A stretch of DNA of 64,000 bases from Roseovarius indicus (GCF_008728195.1 NZ_CP031598.1:3596001-3660000); one strand, 5' to 3'. Positions 18,302-27,285 are shown, numbered from the stretch's first letter. The notes: generated by a model not told the origin, from the letters alone. Program-made: numbers and translations.

Positions 18302-18853
18302 TCACCCGGCGCGCACCCGCGCCGGGTTCCCCAGCACCATCGTGTCCGGCGCCACGTCCCGCGTCACCACGCTGCCGGCGCCCACAATCGCCCCGTCGCC
18401 CACCGTCACCCCGGGCAACAGAATCGCTCCGCCGGCGATCCACACCTCGCGCCCGATCGTCACCGGCCGCGCCCGTTCCAGCCCGGCCACCCGCTTGGCC
18501 CGGTCCTTGTGATGCGTCGGGCAATAAATCTGCACCCCCGGCCCCAGCATCGTATCGTCTCCGATCCGCACCTCGGCCGTGTCGAGAATCGTACAGCCGG
18601 CATTCATGTAAACCCGTGCGCCCAGGTGAATGTGCACCCCGTAGGCGCAATGAAACGGCGCCTCGATCATGCAGCCCTCGCCCATTTCGGCGAACAACCC
18701 AGCCAGCGCCGCGCCAATCGGCCCCCGCTCCACCGGCACACCGGTGTTATGCGCATGACAGGCCGCCCGCGCCGCATCCTGCAGCGCGAAAAGCTCCGGG
18801 TCATGGCACGTGTACCACTCCCCCGCCTGCATCTTCTCTTTCTCACTCGCCAT
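18302..18853 (-). CDS. Maltose/galactoside O-acetyltransferase-like hexapeptide protein
   Basis: This 183-aa protein has an N-terminal maltose-acetyltransferase (Mac) segment (KEKMQAGEWY) and a left-handed beta-helix of hexapeptide repeats. It includes VYMNAGCTILD, the family motif PTHHKD, and VTRDVAPDTMVLGNPARV at the C-terminus. It acetylates a sugar hydroxyl using acetyl-CoA. It lies 27 bases downstream of a small gene that carries a cobalamin riboswitch, so it may be B12-controlled. Confidence 0.9.
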   Translation of the reverse strand: MASEKEKMQAGEWYTCHDPELFALQDAARAACHAHNTGVPVERGPIGAALAGLFAEMGEGCMIEAPFHCAYGVHIHLGARVYMNAGCTILDTAEVRIGDDTMLGPGVQIYCPTHHKDRAKRVAGLERARPVTIGREVWIAGGAILLPGVTVGDGAIVGAGSVVTRDVAPDTMVLGNPARVRAG

Positions 18854-18880
18854 GGCCCGACCCTAGCGGGCCGCTAGCCT

Positions 18881-19147
18881 TCAGTGAAGCGCCCGCCGAC
18901 GCCCCCGGCGCAGCCCTCCGCTGACAGGCCGCGTCGCCTGCCGCAGGAACACCACGAACGCACAGGCCGCATCGCTCTCCGGCCCCTGCGCCTCGGCACT
19001 GTCCAGCGCCGCCTTCGCCTTGGCGGGCGTCACCTCGCCCTCAAGGCCAAAGGCCCATTCCAGGAACCCCATCCGCGCCACGCTGTCAGCCTCCTTGCCG
19101 GTGGCCTCGCTGCGTTCCAATCCATCCAGTATCCGCGCTGCGGTCAT
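18881..19147 (-). CDS. Small unknown protein behind a cobalamin riboswitch
   Basis: This 88-aa soluble protein is not recognised. The core is helical (MTAARILDGLERSEATGKEA, then LEWAFGLEGEV) with a basic tail (LRRGRRRALH). GGAGG a few bases upstream of ATG 19147 is a strong ribosome-binding site. Its leader contains a full cobalamin riboswitch, so expression should fall when B12 is plentiful. It is not CbtB-like (no His motif) and has no transmembrane helix. The acetyltransferase gene follows closely. Confidence 0.7.
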   Translation of the reverse strand: MTAARILDGLERSEATGKEADSVARMGFLEWAFGLEGEVTPAKAKAALDSAEAQGPESDAACAFVVFLRQATRPVSGGLRRGRRRALH

Positions 19148-19239
19148 CTCATCTTCCTCCACCGGCCACACCCCGGGCCGAACTGGGGCGAAGGAAAGTG
19201 GAGCGATGGACGAAACCCATCCGCCCGCACCGCCCCCCG

Positions 19240-19430
19240 CGGCTTGACGTTGGTCCAAGGCTGGTTTCCGGGCTTGCGGGTCAGGATACGGGCACCTTCC
19301 CGGGCTTTGCGCCCAGTGGTATTTCGCCCATACCCCCCATGCTTACCGTTGCGGGGGCAGCGCCGGCCTTTCACCGGCTTCCCAATTCTCCGTTGCCCTC
19401 TGACAAGAGCACCGGCACCTCGGACGATCA
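19240..19430 (-). promoter_or_regulatory. Cobalamin (AdoCbl) riboswitch
   Basis: On the minus strand the B12 box occupies 19341-19378, with GCCGGTGAAAGGCCGG followed by CTGCCCCCGCAACGGTAAGC. The 3' conserved element GCCCGGAAACCAGCC is at about 19259-19275. These two blocks and their spacing define the AdoCbl riboswitch; outer limits are approximate. No T-run follows, so control is probably translational. The only gene downstream on this strand is the 88-aa unknown starting at 19147. Confidence 0.92.
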
Positions 19431-19541
19431 CTTTCGCACCTCCCGGTGACTCGCACAAGCAAAGATCACTGGCACGATCCCGCGACTGGACATTCAAGAA
19501 AACCTGACCCTTTATACCTGAAACTTCAGGGTTTCTTGAAT

Positions 19542-20417
19542 ATGGCCATCAAGATCGAAATGCTCCGCTGCTTTCAAGCCGTTGCCGACAAGGGTTCGCT
19601 CGCCGATGCCGCCGAAATCCTGAACCGCACACCCTCCGCCGTGTCCATGATGCTCCGACAGTTCGAGGATCACGTCGGCGCGCCCCTCTTCGAGACCGGC
19701 CGCAAATCCCGCCTCACCCCGCTGGGCGAGCTCATCCGCCAGGAAGCCACCCGCGAGATCACCCATTTCGAGCGCACCGTCACCGCCATCGAGGGGCTCG
19801 CCCGCGCCGAACGCGGCTTCGTCCGCATCATCGCCACGCCGTCCATCGCCCAGGTGGTCATGCCCCAGGTCCTGCGCCGTTACATCGCCGAGCACCCCGC
19901 GGTCCGCATCGACATGCGCGACGCCGATTCGTCCGCCATCGAACAGGAGATGAGCGCCGAAGGCGCCGATATCGGGCTGGCCAGCCTCGGCCCCATTCCC
20001 GGCTTCGACCGCCGGCGCATCCTCACCGACCGCTTCGGCGTGGTCTGCCGCGCCGATCATCCGCTGACATGGGGCTGGCAGACCCTCACCTGGTCAGATC
20101 TCCACGGCACCAGCTTCATCGCCAACGGCCTCTGCCGCCAGATCGACGACGACGCCTTCACCCCCCTTCTCGAATCCGCCCGCCTCAGCGTGCGCAACAC
20201 CGCCTCCATCCTCAGCCTCGTGCGCGCCGGCGTCGGCATCACCGTCCTGCCGGAACTCGCTGTTCTGCCAGAGTTTTCCGACCTCACCTTTCTGCCCCTC
20301 CAAGACGTCTCCGCCCGGCGCGAGGTCTACATGTTCACCCCCGACGCGGCGCATATGCCCCCAGCCGCCCGAGACATGGCCGCCGCCATCCTCGCCACAG
20401 AATTTCAAACAAACTGA
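19542..20417 (+). CDS. LysR-family transcriptional regulator
   Basis: This 291-aa protein has an N-terminal winged helix-turn-helix (residues 1-62, LADAAEILNRTPSAVSMMLR) and a LysR substrate-binding domain (about 90-285). ATG 19542 (MAIKIEML) is the family start; an upstream extension overlaps the riboswitch. It stands 95 bases ahead of the dipeptidase gene on the same strand. It is likely to control that cluster, although it is not divergent as LysR genes often are. Confidence 0.92.
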   Translation: MAIKIEMLRCFQAVADKGSLADAAEILNRTPSAVSMMLRQFEDHVGAPLFETGRKSRLTPLGELIRQEATREITHFERTVTAIEGLARAERGFVRIIATPSIAQVVMPQVLRRYIAEHPAVRIDMRDADSSAIEQEMSAEGADIGLASLGPIPGFDRRRILTDRFGVVCRADHPLTWGWQTLTWSDLHGTSFIANGLCRQIDDDAFTPLLESARLSVRNTASILSLVRAGVGITVLPELAVLPEFSDLTFLPLQDVSARREVYMFTPDAAHMPPAARDMAAAILATEFQTN

Positions 20418-20511
20418 AATTACTTCAACTTTTTTGCGTTTGATCTGAAGTCGGCCCCATGCCCCAATGCCGCCGCTGACCCAGCCACACCGCCACACGC
20501 CGGAGGCCCCA

Positions 20512-21495
20512 ATGACCCACCGCATCGATTGCCTGCAATACGCCAACTGGTCCGAGAAGATCTTCCGCCAGATGCGCGAAGGGGGCGTCGACGCCGTTCA
20601 TGTCACCATCGCCTATCACGAGAATTTCCGTGAAACCGTGCTCAACATCGAACGATGGAACCGCTGGTTCGAGCAATTCCCCGAGCTCATCTTCCACGGC
20701 CGCACCGGCGATGACGTCCGCCTTGCCCGCGAAACGGATCGCACCGCCATCTTCTTCGGCTTCCAGAACCCCTCGCCCATCGAAGACGATATCGGCCTCG
20801 TCGAGATCGTCCACACCCTCGGCGCCCGGTTCATGCAGCTCACCTACAACAACCAGTCCCTCCTCGCGACAGGCTGCTACGAAGCCGAAGACACCGGCAT
20901 CACCCGCATGGGCAAGCAGGTCATCAAGGAAATGAACCGCGTCGGCCTCGTCATCGACATGAGCCATTCCGCCGACCGCTCCACCATCGAGGCCGCCGAG
21001 CTCTCCGAACGCCCGATCGCCATAACCCACGCCAACCCGCACCGCTGGCAGCCGGCGCTTCGCAACAAGCGCGACGACGTGATCCGCGCCGTCACCGCGA
21101 ACGGCGGCATGATGGGCTTCTCGCTCTACCCCCATCACCTGAAAGACAAGTCCGACTGCACCCTCGACAGCTTCTGCGCCATGGTCGCCGACGCCGCCGA
21201 CAGCTTCGGTGTCGCCCATTTCGGCATCGGCTCCGACCTCTGCCAGGACCAGCCCGACAGCGTCGTCGAGTGGATGCGCGTGGGCCGCTGGTCGAAGGAA
21301 ATCGACTATGGCGAGGGCTCGTCCGCCGCCCCCGGCTTCCCCCCGCAACCGCAATGGTTCCGCGACAACCGCGATTTCGCTACTATCGAATCAGGACTAC
21401 GCAAAAAGGGCTTTGACGACAGCGAAGTGGCGGCGCTCCTCGGGGAGAACTGGCTGCGTTTCTTCGACCTCAATTTCGGGGCCAAAGCCGAATGA
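20512..21495 (+). CDS. Membrane dipeptidase (M19)-like protein lacking the usual first metal motif
   Basis: This 327-aa amidohydrolase-fold protein of the M19 family shows VIDMSHSADRS, ITHANPHRWQPALRNKRDD and GIGSDLCQD, matching later metal and substrate motifs. The usual N-terminal HxD is absent: the equivalent segment reads RIDCLQYANW, so the metal site may differ. GGAGG precedes ATG 20512. The gene overlaps the next by four bases (ATGA), forming an operon with the 569-aa unknown and DUF3726. Confidence 0.8.
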   Translation: MTHRIDCLQYANWSEKIFRQMREGGVDAVHVTIAYHENFRETVLNIERWNRWFEQFPELIFHGRTGDDVRLARETDRTAIFFGFQNPSPIEDDIGLVEIVHTLGARFMQLTYNNQSLLATGCYEAEDTGITRMGKQVIKEMNRVGLVIDMSHSADRSTIEAAELSERPIAITHANPHRWQPALRNKRDDVIRAVTANGGMMGFSLYPHHLKDKSDCTLDSFCAMVADAADSFGVAHFGIGSDLCQDQPDSVVEWMRVGRWSKEIDYGEGSSAAPGFPPQPQWFRDNRDFATIESGLRKKGFDDSEVAALLGENWLRFFDLNFGAKAE

Positions 21496-23201
21496 AAGAC
21501 GTGCTGATGGCCGAGGTCGACGCATCCGACATCACATGCCGCCCGCCCGAAAGGGTGATGAGGCTGGCCCGCCTCGGCGCGTTCCACCAGACGCGCCTGT
21601 CTTTCATGCGCCAGCTTCTCCGCCGCCTGAAGGCCGAGAAATGGCGCTTCGAAGAACGGGTTTTCAACATAGATGCCAACGGCGTAGGCCACGCCGTTTA
21701 CGTGGCCCACGGCCCCGAACGCAGCTATTCCCTCGTCGCCTTCGCCCATGATCTGCCGGCCGCCCGGCGCTCCGACCGGGTGATCGCCACCGAATGGGAC
21801 GCCACCTTCACCCTTTTCGACGGCATCCCCACCGAAGACGATATCGCAAGGCTTGCCGAAAACGTCCCCAAGCAGGAAGCCGGCCGCGTCTCCGACCGCG
21901 AGCTGTCGCTCTCCCGCGCCAACCGCTCGGTGCGCCTGTGGGATTACGTGGTCGACCGCCTCGCCGCCGGAAAACAGCCCGATGCGCAAAAAGTCGCCGA
22001 GATCGGCTACCTCATGCGCACCACCGCCGTCTACGGCTCGGGCAAGTTCGGCGCCGCCGACCGCGAATACATCGCCGACCGCCCCGAATGCCACGTGCCC
22101 TTCCAGGTCGAGATGCTCTCGGTCTACCTCACCCGCGCCTTCGTCATGGACCTTGTCGAGCACATGGCCCGGATGCGCGCCCCCGACACCGCCCTCGCGC
22201 TCGACCCGGCCCTGCGCCGCCGCTTCGGCATCGGCAATTCCACCGGCCTTGGAATGGCGCCCTTCCTCATCACCCACCCGGCGCTCCTCAACAACTGGAT
22301 CGCGGCCCGCGAAGAGGCGCTCCGCCGCGTCCGCGCCCTGCCCACCGCCACCCCCGACAAGATCGCCGCCATCCGCACCACCGCGGCCCGCGCCCGGCTC
22401 CACGCCCATGGCTGGCGGTCCCAGCACCCGGCCCAGCTCGAAAAGCTGCAGGACCTGCGCGATGACATGAACACGCTGATGGCCCATCTCGAAACCGCCG
22501 ACCTGGCCGGGCCTTCCCCGTGGAACCGCCTCTGGCTCTGGGCCGAGGACACGCTCTCGCTCGAAGGGCAGGAACAGCTCGTGTCGGTGCTGCTCGAACC
22601 CTATGGCGACCTGGTCGACGATCTCGGCCCGACCATGAGCGCCGACGAACAGGACAGCTGGCGCATCGACGGCGCCATGCCCCTCGCCGAGCTGCGCGCC
22701 ATCATCGAAGACGTCTACGACTGGGCCCTCGCCATCGACTGGAGCGCGAAAGACGCCCAGGCGCGCGTCTGGTATACCTCCGAGGAAAAGCTCGAACCCC
22801 GCATGGGCGAACGCCACGACGAGCCCCTCGCGCCCTATGAACAGCCCCTCTGCCCCGGGCGCGACGCCGCCCGCATGCACGCGGCCCTCGCCGTCTCCGA
22901 CGCGCCGACCGTGGCCGAATTCCTGCTGAAACACCCCGAACACCGGCACATCGCCCGCCGCGCCCAGATCGCCGCCCGCCTGCCCTATGCCGAGATCCGC
23001 GACAACACCATCGACGCCTCGGTCATGCCCATCGACATGCTCCGCATGAAGCTCAGCTTCTTCGGCGCCTGCCATTTCGACCCCCGCTCCGACCGCTGGG
23101 TGCGGATCAACATGTTTCAATACGCCCCCTTCCCCGAGGAACTCTCCGCCAGCGCCGCCGATGACTGGACACTCCCCCGCCTCCCCGAGGCCGGGGAATG
23201 A
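21492..23201 (+). CDS. Large conserved hypothetical protein in the dipeptidase operon
   Basis: This 569-aa soluble protein is not recognised. It has no signal peptide, membrane helix or nucleotide-binding loop by eye. Conserved-looking stretches include FNIDANGVGHAVYVAHGPER and ATEWDATFTLFDG near the N-terminus and FGACHFDPRSDRWVR near the C-terminus. It overlaps the dipeptidase gene by four bases and the DUF3726 gene by four bases, so all three are translationally coupled and probably act together. Confidence 0.75.
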   Translation: MKDVLMAEVDASDITCRPPERVMRLARLGAFHQTRLSFMRQLLRRLKAEKWRFEERVFNIDANGVGHAVYVAHGPERSYSLVAFAHDLPAARRSDRVIATEWDATFTLFDGIPTEDDIARLAENVPKQEAGRVSDRELSLSRANRSVRLWDYVVDRLAAGKQPDAQKVAEIGYLMRTTAVYGSGKFGAADREYIADRPECHVPFQVEMLSVYLTRAFVMDLVEHMARMRAPDTALALDPALRRRFGIGNSTGLGMAPFLITHPALLNNWIAAREEALRRVRALPTATPDKIAAIRTTAARARLHAHGWRSQHPAQLEKLQDLRDDMNTLMAHLETADLAGPSPWNRLWLWAEDTLSLEGQEQLVSVLLEPYGDLVDDLGPTMSADEQDSWRIDGAMPLAELRAIIEDVYDWALAIDWSAKDAQARVWYTSEEKLEPRMGERHDEPLAPYEQPLCPGRDAARMHAALAVSDAPTVAEFLLKHPEHRHIARRAQIAARLPYAEIRDNTIDASVMPIDMLRMKLSFFGACHFDPRSDRWVRINMFQYAPFPEELSASAADDWTLPRLPEAGE

Positions 23202-23854
23202 CCTGGTCGCTGAACGAGATCGAGGCGCTCGCCCGCAAGGCCGCGCGCGGCGGCGGGATGGATTGGGGCCCGGCCGAGGAAACCGGCAAGGCCACGCGCT
23301 GGCTCTGCGCCGCGGGCTGGCCGGGGGCCTCGGCCCTGGCCGAGCTGCTCCTCACACAGGACGGCGTCACCTGGGAGGCCGTCCGCCCCCATACCGACAC
23401 CGACACATGGGCCGCCCGCGACGGGCGCCTCTGCCCCTCCGCCGCCGGCGCCGCGCTGCTCGACCGCGCCGAAGACCTCGCCTCGGGCCGCACCGTCACG
23501 CTGATCAACGTCGCGCGGCCCATCCTGCTCATTCCCTACGTCGCCTGGGCCGCCAGGGCGACCGGCGCGACGCTCGAAATCCGCTGGCCCGGCCTTCGGG
23601 TCACCGTCGCCGACGGCCCCTGCCACGCCGACATCTCCGACCCCACGGCCCTCACGGTCTTCCGCGCCGACACCGTCACCATCGGCCCGGCACAGGCCGC
23701 CGCCACCGGCCAGCCCGTCACCCGCGTCTACCGCGGCGACATCCCCGCCGACACCGCCCAGACCCTCGCCGCCTTCGCCCATCGCACCTATGCGCCGGGC
23801 ACCCCGCAAAGCCGCGCGGCGGGGGCCGGCGCGGGCCTCTCCGACAACGACTGA
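23198..23854 (+). CDS. DUF3726 protein
   Basis: This 218-aa protein begins MTWSLNEIEALARKAARGGG, with WGPAEETGKATRWL shortly after, the signature of DUF3726. It is soluble with no known activity. It is translationally coupled to the upstream 569-aa gene. A proline racemase homologue follows about 1.1 kb downstream, so amino-acid or opine-type catabolism is a possible context, but that is inference only. Confidence 0.82.
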   Translation: MTWSLNEIEALARKAARGGGMDWGPAEETGKATRWLCAAGWPGASALAELLLTQDGVTWEAVRPHTDTDTWAARDGRLCPSAAGAALLDRAEDLASGRTVTLINVARPILLIPYVAWAARATGATLEIRWPGLRVTVADGPCHADISDPTALTVFRADTVTIGPAQAAATGQPVTRVYRGDIPADTAQTLAAFAHRTYAPGTPQSRAAGAGAGLSDND

Positions 23855-23881
23855 CACCGCGCCCTGTCACGTCCGCCTGTC

Positions 23882-23920
23882 ACGTTTCGGTGACACCTCT
23901 CGCCCGAATCGCCGAAACGT
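23882..23920 (+). terminator. Possible hairpin terminator after the DUF3726 operon
   Basis: ACGTTTCGG (23882-23890) pairs perfectly with CCGAAACGT (23912-23920). It lies 28 bases after the DUF3726 stop. There is no strong T-run, so a Rho-dependent or processing role is equally possible. A nested GTCAC/GTGAC repeat overlaps the left arm. Confidence 0.4.
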
Positions 23921-24031
23921 GCGACACTTCCCCACTACGTCCTCATGAAAGGCGGGCCGCGCACACCGGCGCCGCCGACACCCGTCCGGGACGGGTCAAG
24001 ACCGTTCCGGCACCCGATCGGGAGGTCGAAT

Positions 24032-24895
24032 ATGGTCAAGACAATCGGAAATCCCCTCACATGGCTCGCCCAGGGCGCCTCCGGCACAGGCCGCGCCATG
24101 GGCAGCGCCGCCGAGGCCCTCGGCAGCGAACTGACAGAAATCCCCGAAACCAACATCCTCACCACCGCCGACATCCGCGCAGCCCTCCGCGCGGGCTTCG
24201 CAGATTTCTCGCGCTTCCGAAGCGACGTGATGTTCCTCGTGCTGATCTACCCCGCCATCGGCCTCGCCCTGTCGGTGATGGCCTTCCACGAGGCGCTTCT
24301 GCCGATGATCTTCCCGATGGCGGCGGGCTTCCTGCTGCTCGGGCCGGTCGCCGCCATCGGCCTCTACCAGATGAGCCGCAAGGCCGAGACGCAGGACAAC
24401 GTCCACTGGGGCACCGCCCTCACCGTCCTGCAGGCCCGCAACATCGGGCCGGTGCTGGCGATGGCGCTCTACCTGCTTGCGATCTTCGCGGTCTGGATGC
24501 TCACCGCCCTCCAGATCTACGGCTGGACCCTCGGCCCCGAACCGCCCGCCTCCGCCTCGGCCTTCCTCACCGCCGTCTTCACCACCACGGCGGGGTGGAC
24601 GATGATCGTCATCGGCATGGCCGTGGGCTTCGTCTTCGCCGCCCTCGTGCTGGTCATCAGCCTGATTTCCCTGCCGATGCTGATCGACAAGCACACCGGC
24701 GTGCCCATCGCCGTCGCCACCTCGCTGCAGGTCGCCCGCGAAAACCCGGTGACCGTGGGCCTCTGGGGGGCGCTCGTCGCGGCCCTGATGGTGATCGGCA
24801 CGATCCCCTTCTTCCTCGGGCTGATCGTCGTCCTGCCGGTGCTGGGCCACGCAACCTGGTACCTCTACCGCGCGGCCGTCCCCGCCGACACCTGA
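24032..24895 (+). CDS. DUF2189 integral membrane protein
   Basis: This 287-aa protein has about six membrane helices. The central part (TADIRAALRAGFADFSRF, then GLYQMSRKAE and TSLQVARENP) matches DUF2189. GGGAGG ahead of ATG 24032 sets the start. Function is unknown. It stands alone between the DUF3726 operon and the proline racemase gene on the same strand. Confidence 0.85.
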   Translation: MVKTIGNPLTWLAQGASGTGRAMGSAAEALGSELTEIPETNILTTADIRAALRAGFADFSRFRSDVMFLVLIYPAIGLALSVMAFHEALLPMIFPMAAGFLLLGPVAAIGLYQMSRKAETQDNVHWGTALTVLQARNIGPVLAMALYLLAIFAVWMLTALQIYGWTLGPEPPASASAFLTAVFTTTAGWTMIVIGMAVGFVFAALVLVISLISLPMLIDKHTGVPIAVATSLQVARENPVTVGLWGALVAALMVIGTIPFFLGLIVVLPVLGHATWYLYRAAVPADT

Positions 24896-24969
24896 CCGGC
24901 ACGCCGGGGCCCCTTCCCCTTTCCGGCCCCGCACCCTAGCCTCCCCTTCGAACCGAAGGGGAGGCCGCC

Positions 24970-26025
24970 ATGCGCGCCACGAAAATGATCACCGCCGTCG
25001 AGGCCCATGCCGAGGGCGAGCCCGGCCGCGTCATCACCTCGGGCGCCCCGCCCCTGCCCGGCGCCACCGTCTTCGAGCAGATGCAGCACCTCTCGGCCCA
25101 TGCCGACGACCTGCGCCTCCTGATGCTCCGCGAACCCCGCGGCCAGCCCGCCCTCTGCTGCAACCTCCTCGTGCCGCCCTGCCACCCGGAGGCCGATGCC
25201 GGCTTCATCATCATGGAGCAGACGGAATACCCGCCCATGTCCGGCTCCAACACCATCTGCGTCACCACCGTGCTGCTGGAAACCGGCATCCTGCCCATGA
25301 CCGAACCCGTCACCGAGCTCACGCTCGAGGCCCCCGCCGGCCTCATCCGCGTCCGCGCCGATTGCCATGACGGCAAGGTCACCCACGTCACCTTCCGCAA
25401 CGTCCCGGCCTTCGCCCTGCATCTCGACGCGCCCCTCGACGTGCCCGACCTCGGCCGCATCCCCGTCGACATCGCCTGGGGCGGCATGTTCTACGTGCTG
25501 GCCGATGCCGACGCCCTCGGCATCGGCCTCGACGCGGAAAACGGCGCCGAGATCGTCCGCACCGCCGAACGCATCCTCGCCGCCGCCCGCGACCAGCTTC
25601 CCGTCTCCCACCCGGAGAACCCCGCCATCACCGGCCCCACCATCACCAACCTCACCGGCGCGCCCACCACGCCGGGCACCCAGGCCCGCCAGGCCGTCAC
25701 CGTCTCGTCGGGCGGCTTCGACCCGGCCCGCCCCCACGCGCTCCCCGGCGTGCTCGACCGCTCGCCCTGCGGCACCGGCCTCTGCGCCCGCATGGCGGCG
25801 CTGCACGCCCGCGGCCAGCTGGCCCCGGGCGAGGATTTCATCACCGAAGGACCCCTCGGCACCACCTTCACCGGCCGCATCGAGGAAACCACGACCCTCG
25901 CCGGCCACCCCGCCATCATCCCCACCCTCTCGGGCCAGGGCTGGATCACCGGCACCTCCAACCACCTCCTCGACCCCACCGACCCGTTCCCCCGCGGCTA
26001 CACGATCGGCGACATCTGGGCCTGA
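24970..26025 (+). CDS. Proline racemase / hydroxyproline epimerase-dehydratase homologue with a Ser-Cys pair
   Basis: This 351-aa protein has the diaminopimelate-epimerase-like fold of the proline racemase family. The first catalytic position is Ser91 (MSGSNTICV) instead of Cys. The second keeps Cys in DRSPCGTGLC. Family members with altered residue pairs include 4-hydroxyproline 2-epimerases and trans-3-hydroxyproline dehydratases, so simple proline racemase activity is unlikely. GGGGAGG precedes the ATG. No hydroxyproline transport or oxidase genes are adjacent. Confidence 0.85.
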   Translation: MRATKMITAVEAHAEGEPGRVITSGAPPLPGATVFEQMQHLSAHADDLRLLMLREPRGQPALCCNLLVPPCHPEADAGFIIMEQTEYPPMSGSNTICVTTVLLETGILPMTEPVTELTLEAPAGLIRVRADCHDGKVTHVTFRNVPAFALHLDAPLDVPDLGRIPVDIAWGGMFYVLADADALGIGLDAENGAEIVRTAERILAAARDQLPVSHPENPAITGPTITNLTGAPTTPGTQARQAVTVSSGGFDPARPHALPGVLDRSPCGTGLCARMAALHARGQLAPGEDFITEGPLGTTFTGRIEETTTLAGHPAIIPTLSGQGWITGTSNHLLDPTDPFPRGYTIGDIWA

Positions 26026-26034
26026 CGGCCGCCG

Positions 26035-26147
26035 CCGAAATCTTCAAAAGATTTCGGACCGTTTTCTTTTAAAGAAAACGTCCCCCACACCGCCGGAGCG
26101 CCCCGGAAAATTCGAATTTTCCGGTCCGTTTTCTTCGAAGAAAACGG
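26035..26147. repeat. Two tandem pairs of palindromes
   Basis: Four perfect or near-perfect palindromes follow the proline racemase gene: 26035-26057 (CCGAAATCTT/AAGATTTCGG), 26060-26080 (CGTTTTCTT/AAGAAAACG), 26103-26124 (CCGGAAAATT/AATTTTCCGG) and 26126-26147 (CCGTTTTCTT/AAGAAAACGG). The first two form a unit that is repeated, with sequence changes on both arms, about 68 bases later. Compensated arms suggest selected structure. They could be bidirectional terminators or a REP-like element. Confidence 0.75.
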
Positions 26148-26238
26148 CCCCACCGCCCCGAAATTGGCCAAATCCCGTCGACCCAAAGCCCATTTCCCCC
26201 ATCATACCCCGACCCGAGGCAGTCATGAGGGTGGCGCA

Positions 26239-27285
26239 ATGACCATGCAGACGGATATCCTGGCCGGCAGATCGGCCATCGGCCCGGCGCTCTGGCGCAA
26301 CCGGCTTCTGATCGGGCTGGTGGCGCTGCATTTCCTCGGCGTCTACGCCGCCTGCCTGATCCTCGGCTACCCGTTCGGCTCGGGCACCGCCTCGACGCTG
26401 ATCAGCCTGCTTCAGGTGCAGGTGCCGCTCTTCCTGGTGATCCTGCTCTTCTGGCGATTCGGCTGGATGGTCGCCGTGGTCCGCCCCAAACGGCCCACCG
26501 CCTGGTTCGCCAACGACCTCCGCGAGATCCTGCTCGACCGCGACCGGATGTTCACCGGCGCCTTCGCCTTTCTCGCCATGTGCCTCTTCGCCGGAAGCTT
26601 CACCGTCGGCAAGGACCTGATCCCCCACATCAACCCGTTCTCCTGGGATCCCTATTTCGCTTGGCTCGACCGCACGCTGCACGGCGGCACCGACCCCTGG
26701 CAGCTTCTCTTCCGGCTCACCGGCACACCGGCCATCACCACCGCGATCAACGCGGCCTATCACCTCTGGCTGATGCTGGCCTATTTCATGATCTTCGTCG
26801 CCTGCTTCAACGTCTCGCGCCACGACAAGCACCGCACCTACCTCGTCTCCGACCTGCTCTGCTGGACGATCGGCGGCAACATCCTCGCCACGCTCTTCGC
26901 CTCCGTCGGCCCGGTCTATTACGCGGCCTTCGGCTATGGCCCCGACTTCACGCCGCTGATGGACACGCTTCGCGGCTTCAACGAGATCAGCCCGGTCTGG
27001 GCCCTCGACGTGCAGGAGATGCTGCTCCACGGCTACATGAACGACGGCCCGCTCAAGGGCATCTCCGCCATGCCCAGCATGCATGTCGCCTCGACCGTGA
27101 CGATGACGATCTACGCCTTCACCGTCTCGCGGGTCATCGGCTGGATGATGGTGGGGTTCGCCACGCTGATCCTGATGGGCTCGGTCCAGCTGGGCTGGCA
27201 CTACGCCATCGACGGCTATCTCTCGATCGCGCTCTCGCTGGCCTGCTGGGCCATCGCCCGGCGGCTGGTGCGCGCCTTCGCCTGA
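26239..27285 (+). CDS. PAP2-superfamily membrane protein (inositolphosphotransferase-like)
   Basis: This 348-aa protein has about seven membrane helices. The phosphatase signature is visible as SAMPSMHVAST and, after about 40 residues, GWHYAIDGY, with His in each. The arrangement resembles AUR1/IPT1-like PAP2 enzymes that act on lipid phosphates. ATG 26239 follows GAGGGTGGC. The C-terminal 152 bases overlap the 3' end of the opposite-strand gene. Confidence 0.83.
   Translation: MTMQTDILAGRSAIGPALWRNRLLIGLVALHFLGVYAACLILGYPFGSGTASTLISLLQVQVPLFLVILLFWRFGWMVAVVRPKRPTAWFANDLREILLDRDRMFTGAFAFLAMCLFAGSFTVGKDLIPHINPFSWDPYFAWLDRTLHGGTDPWQLLFRLTGTPAITTAINAAYHLWLMLAYFMIFVACFNVSRHDKHRTYLVSDLLCWTIGGNILATLFASVGPVYYAAFGYGPDFTPLMDTLRGFNEISPVWALDVQEMLLHGYMNDGPLKGISAMPSMHVASTVTMTIYAFTVSRVIGWMMVGFATLILMGSVQLGWHYAIDGYLSIALSLACWAIARRLVRAFA

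Noticed and set aside
21306..23120. 604-aa minus-strand ORF rich in Gly/Val/Asp/His
   Set aside because: It is antisense to the dipeptidase operon, whose genes overlap in the typical ATGA manner. The minus frame has the composition of a shadow.
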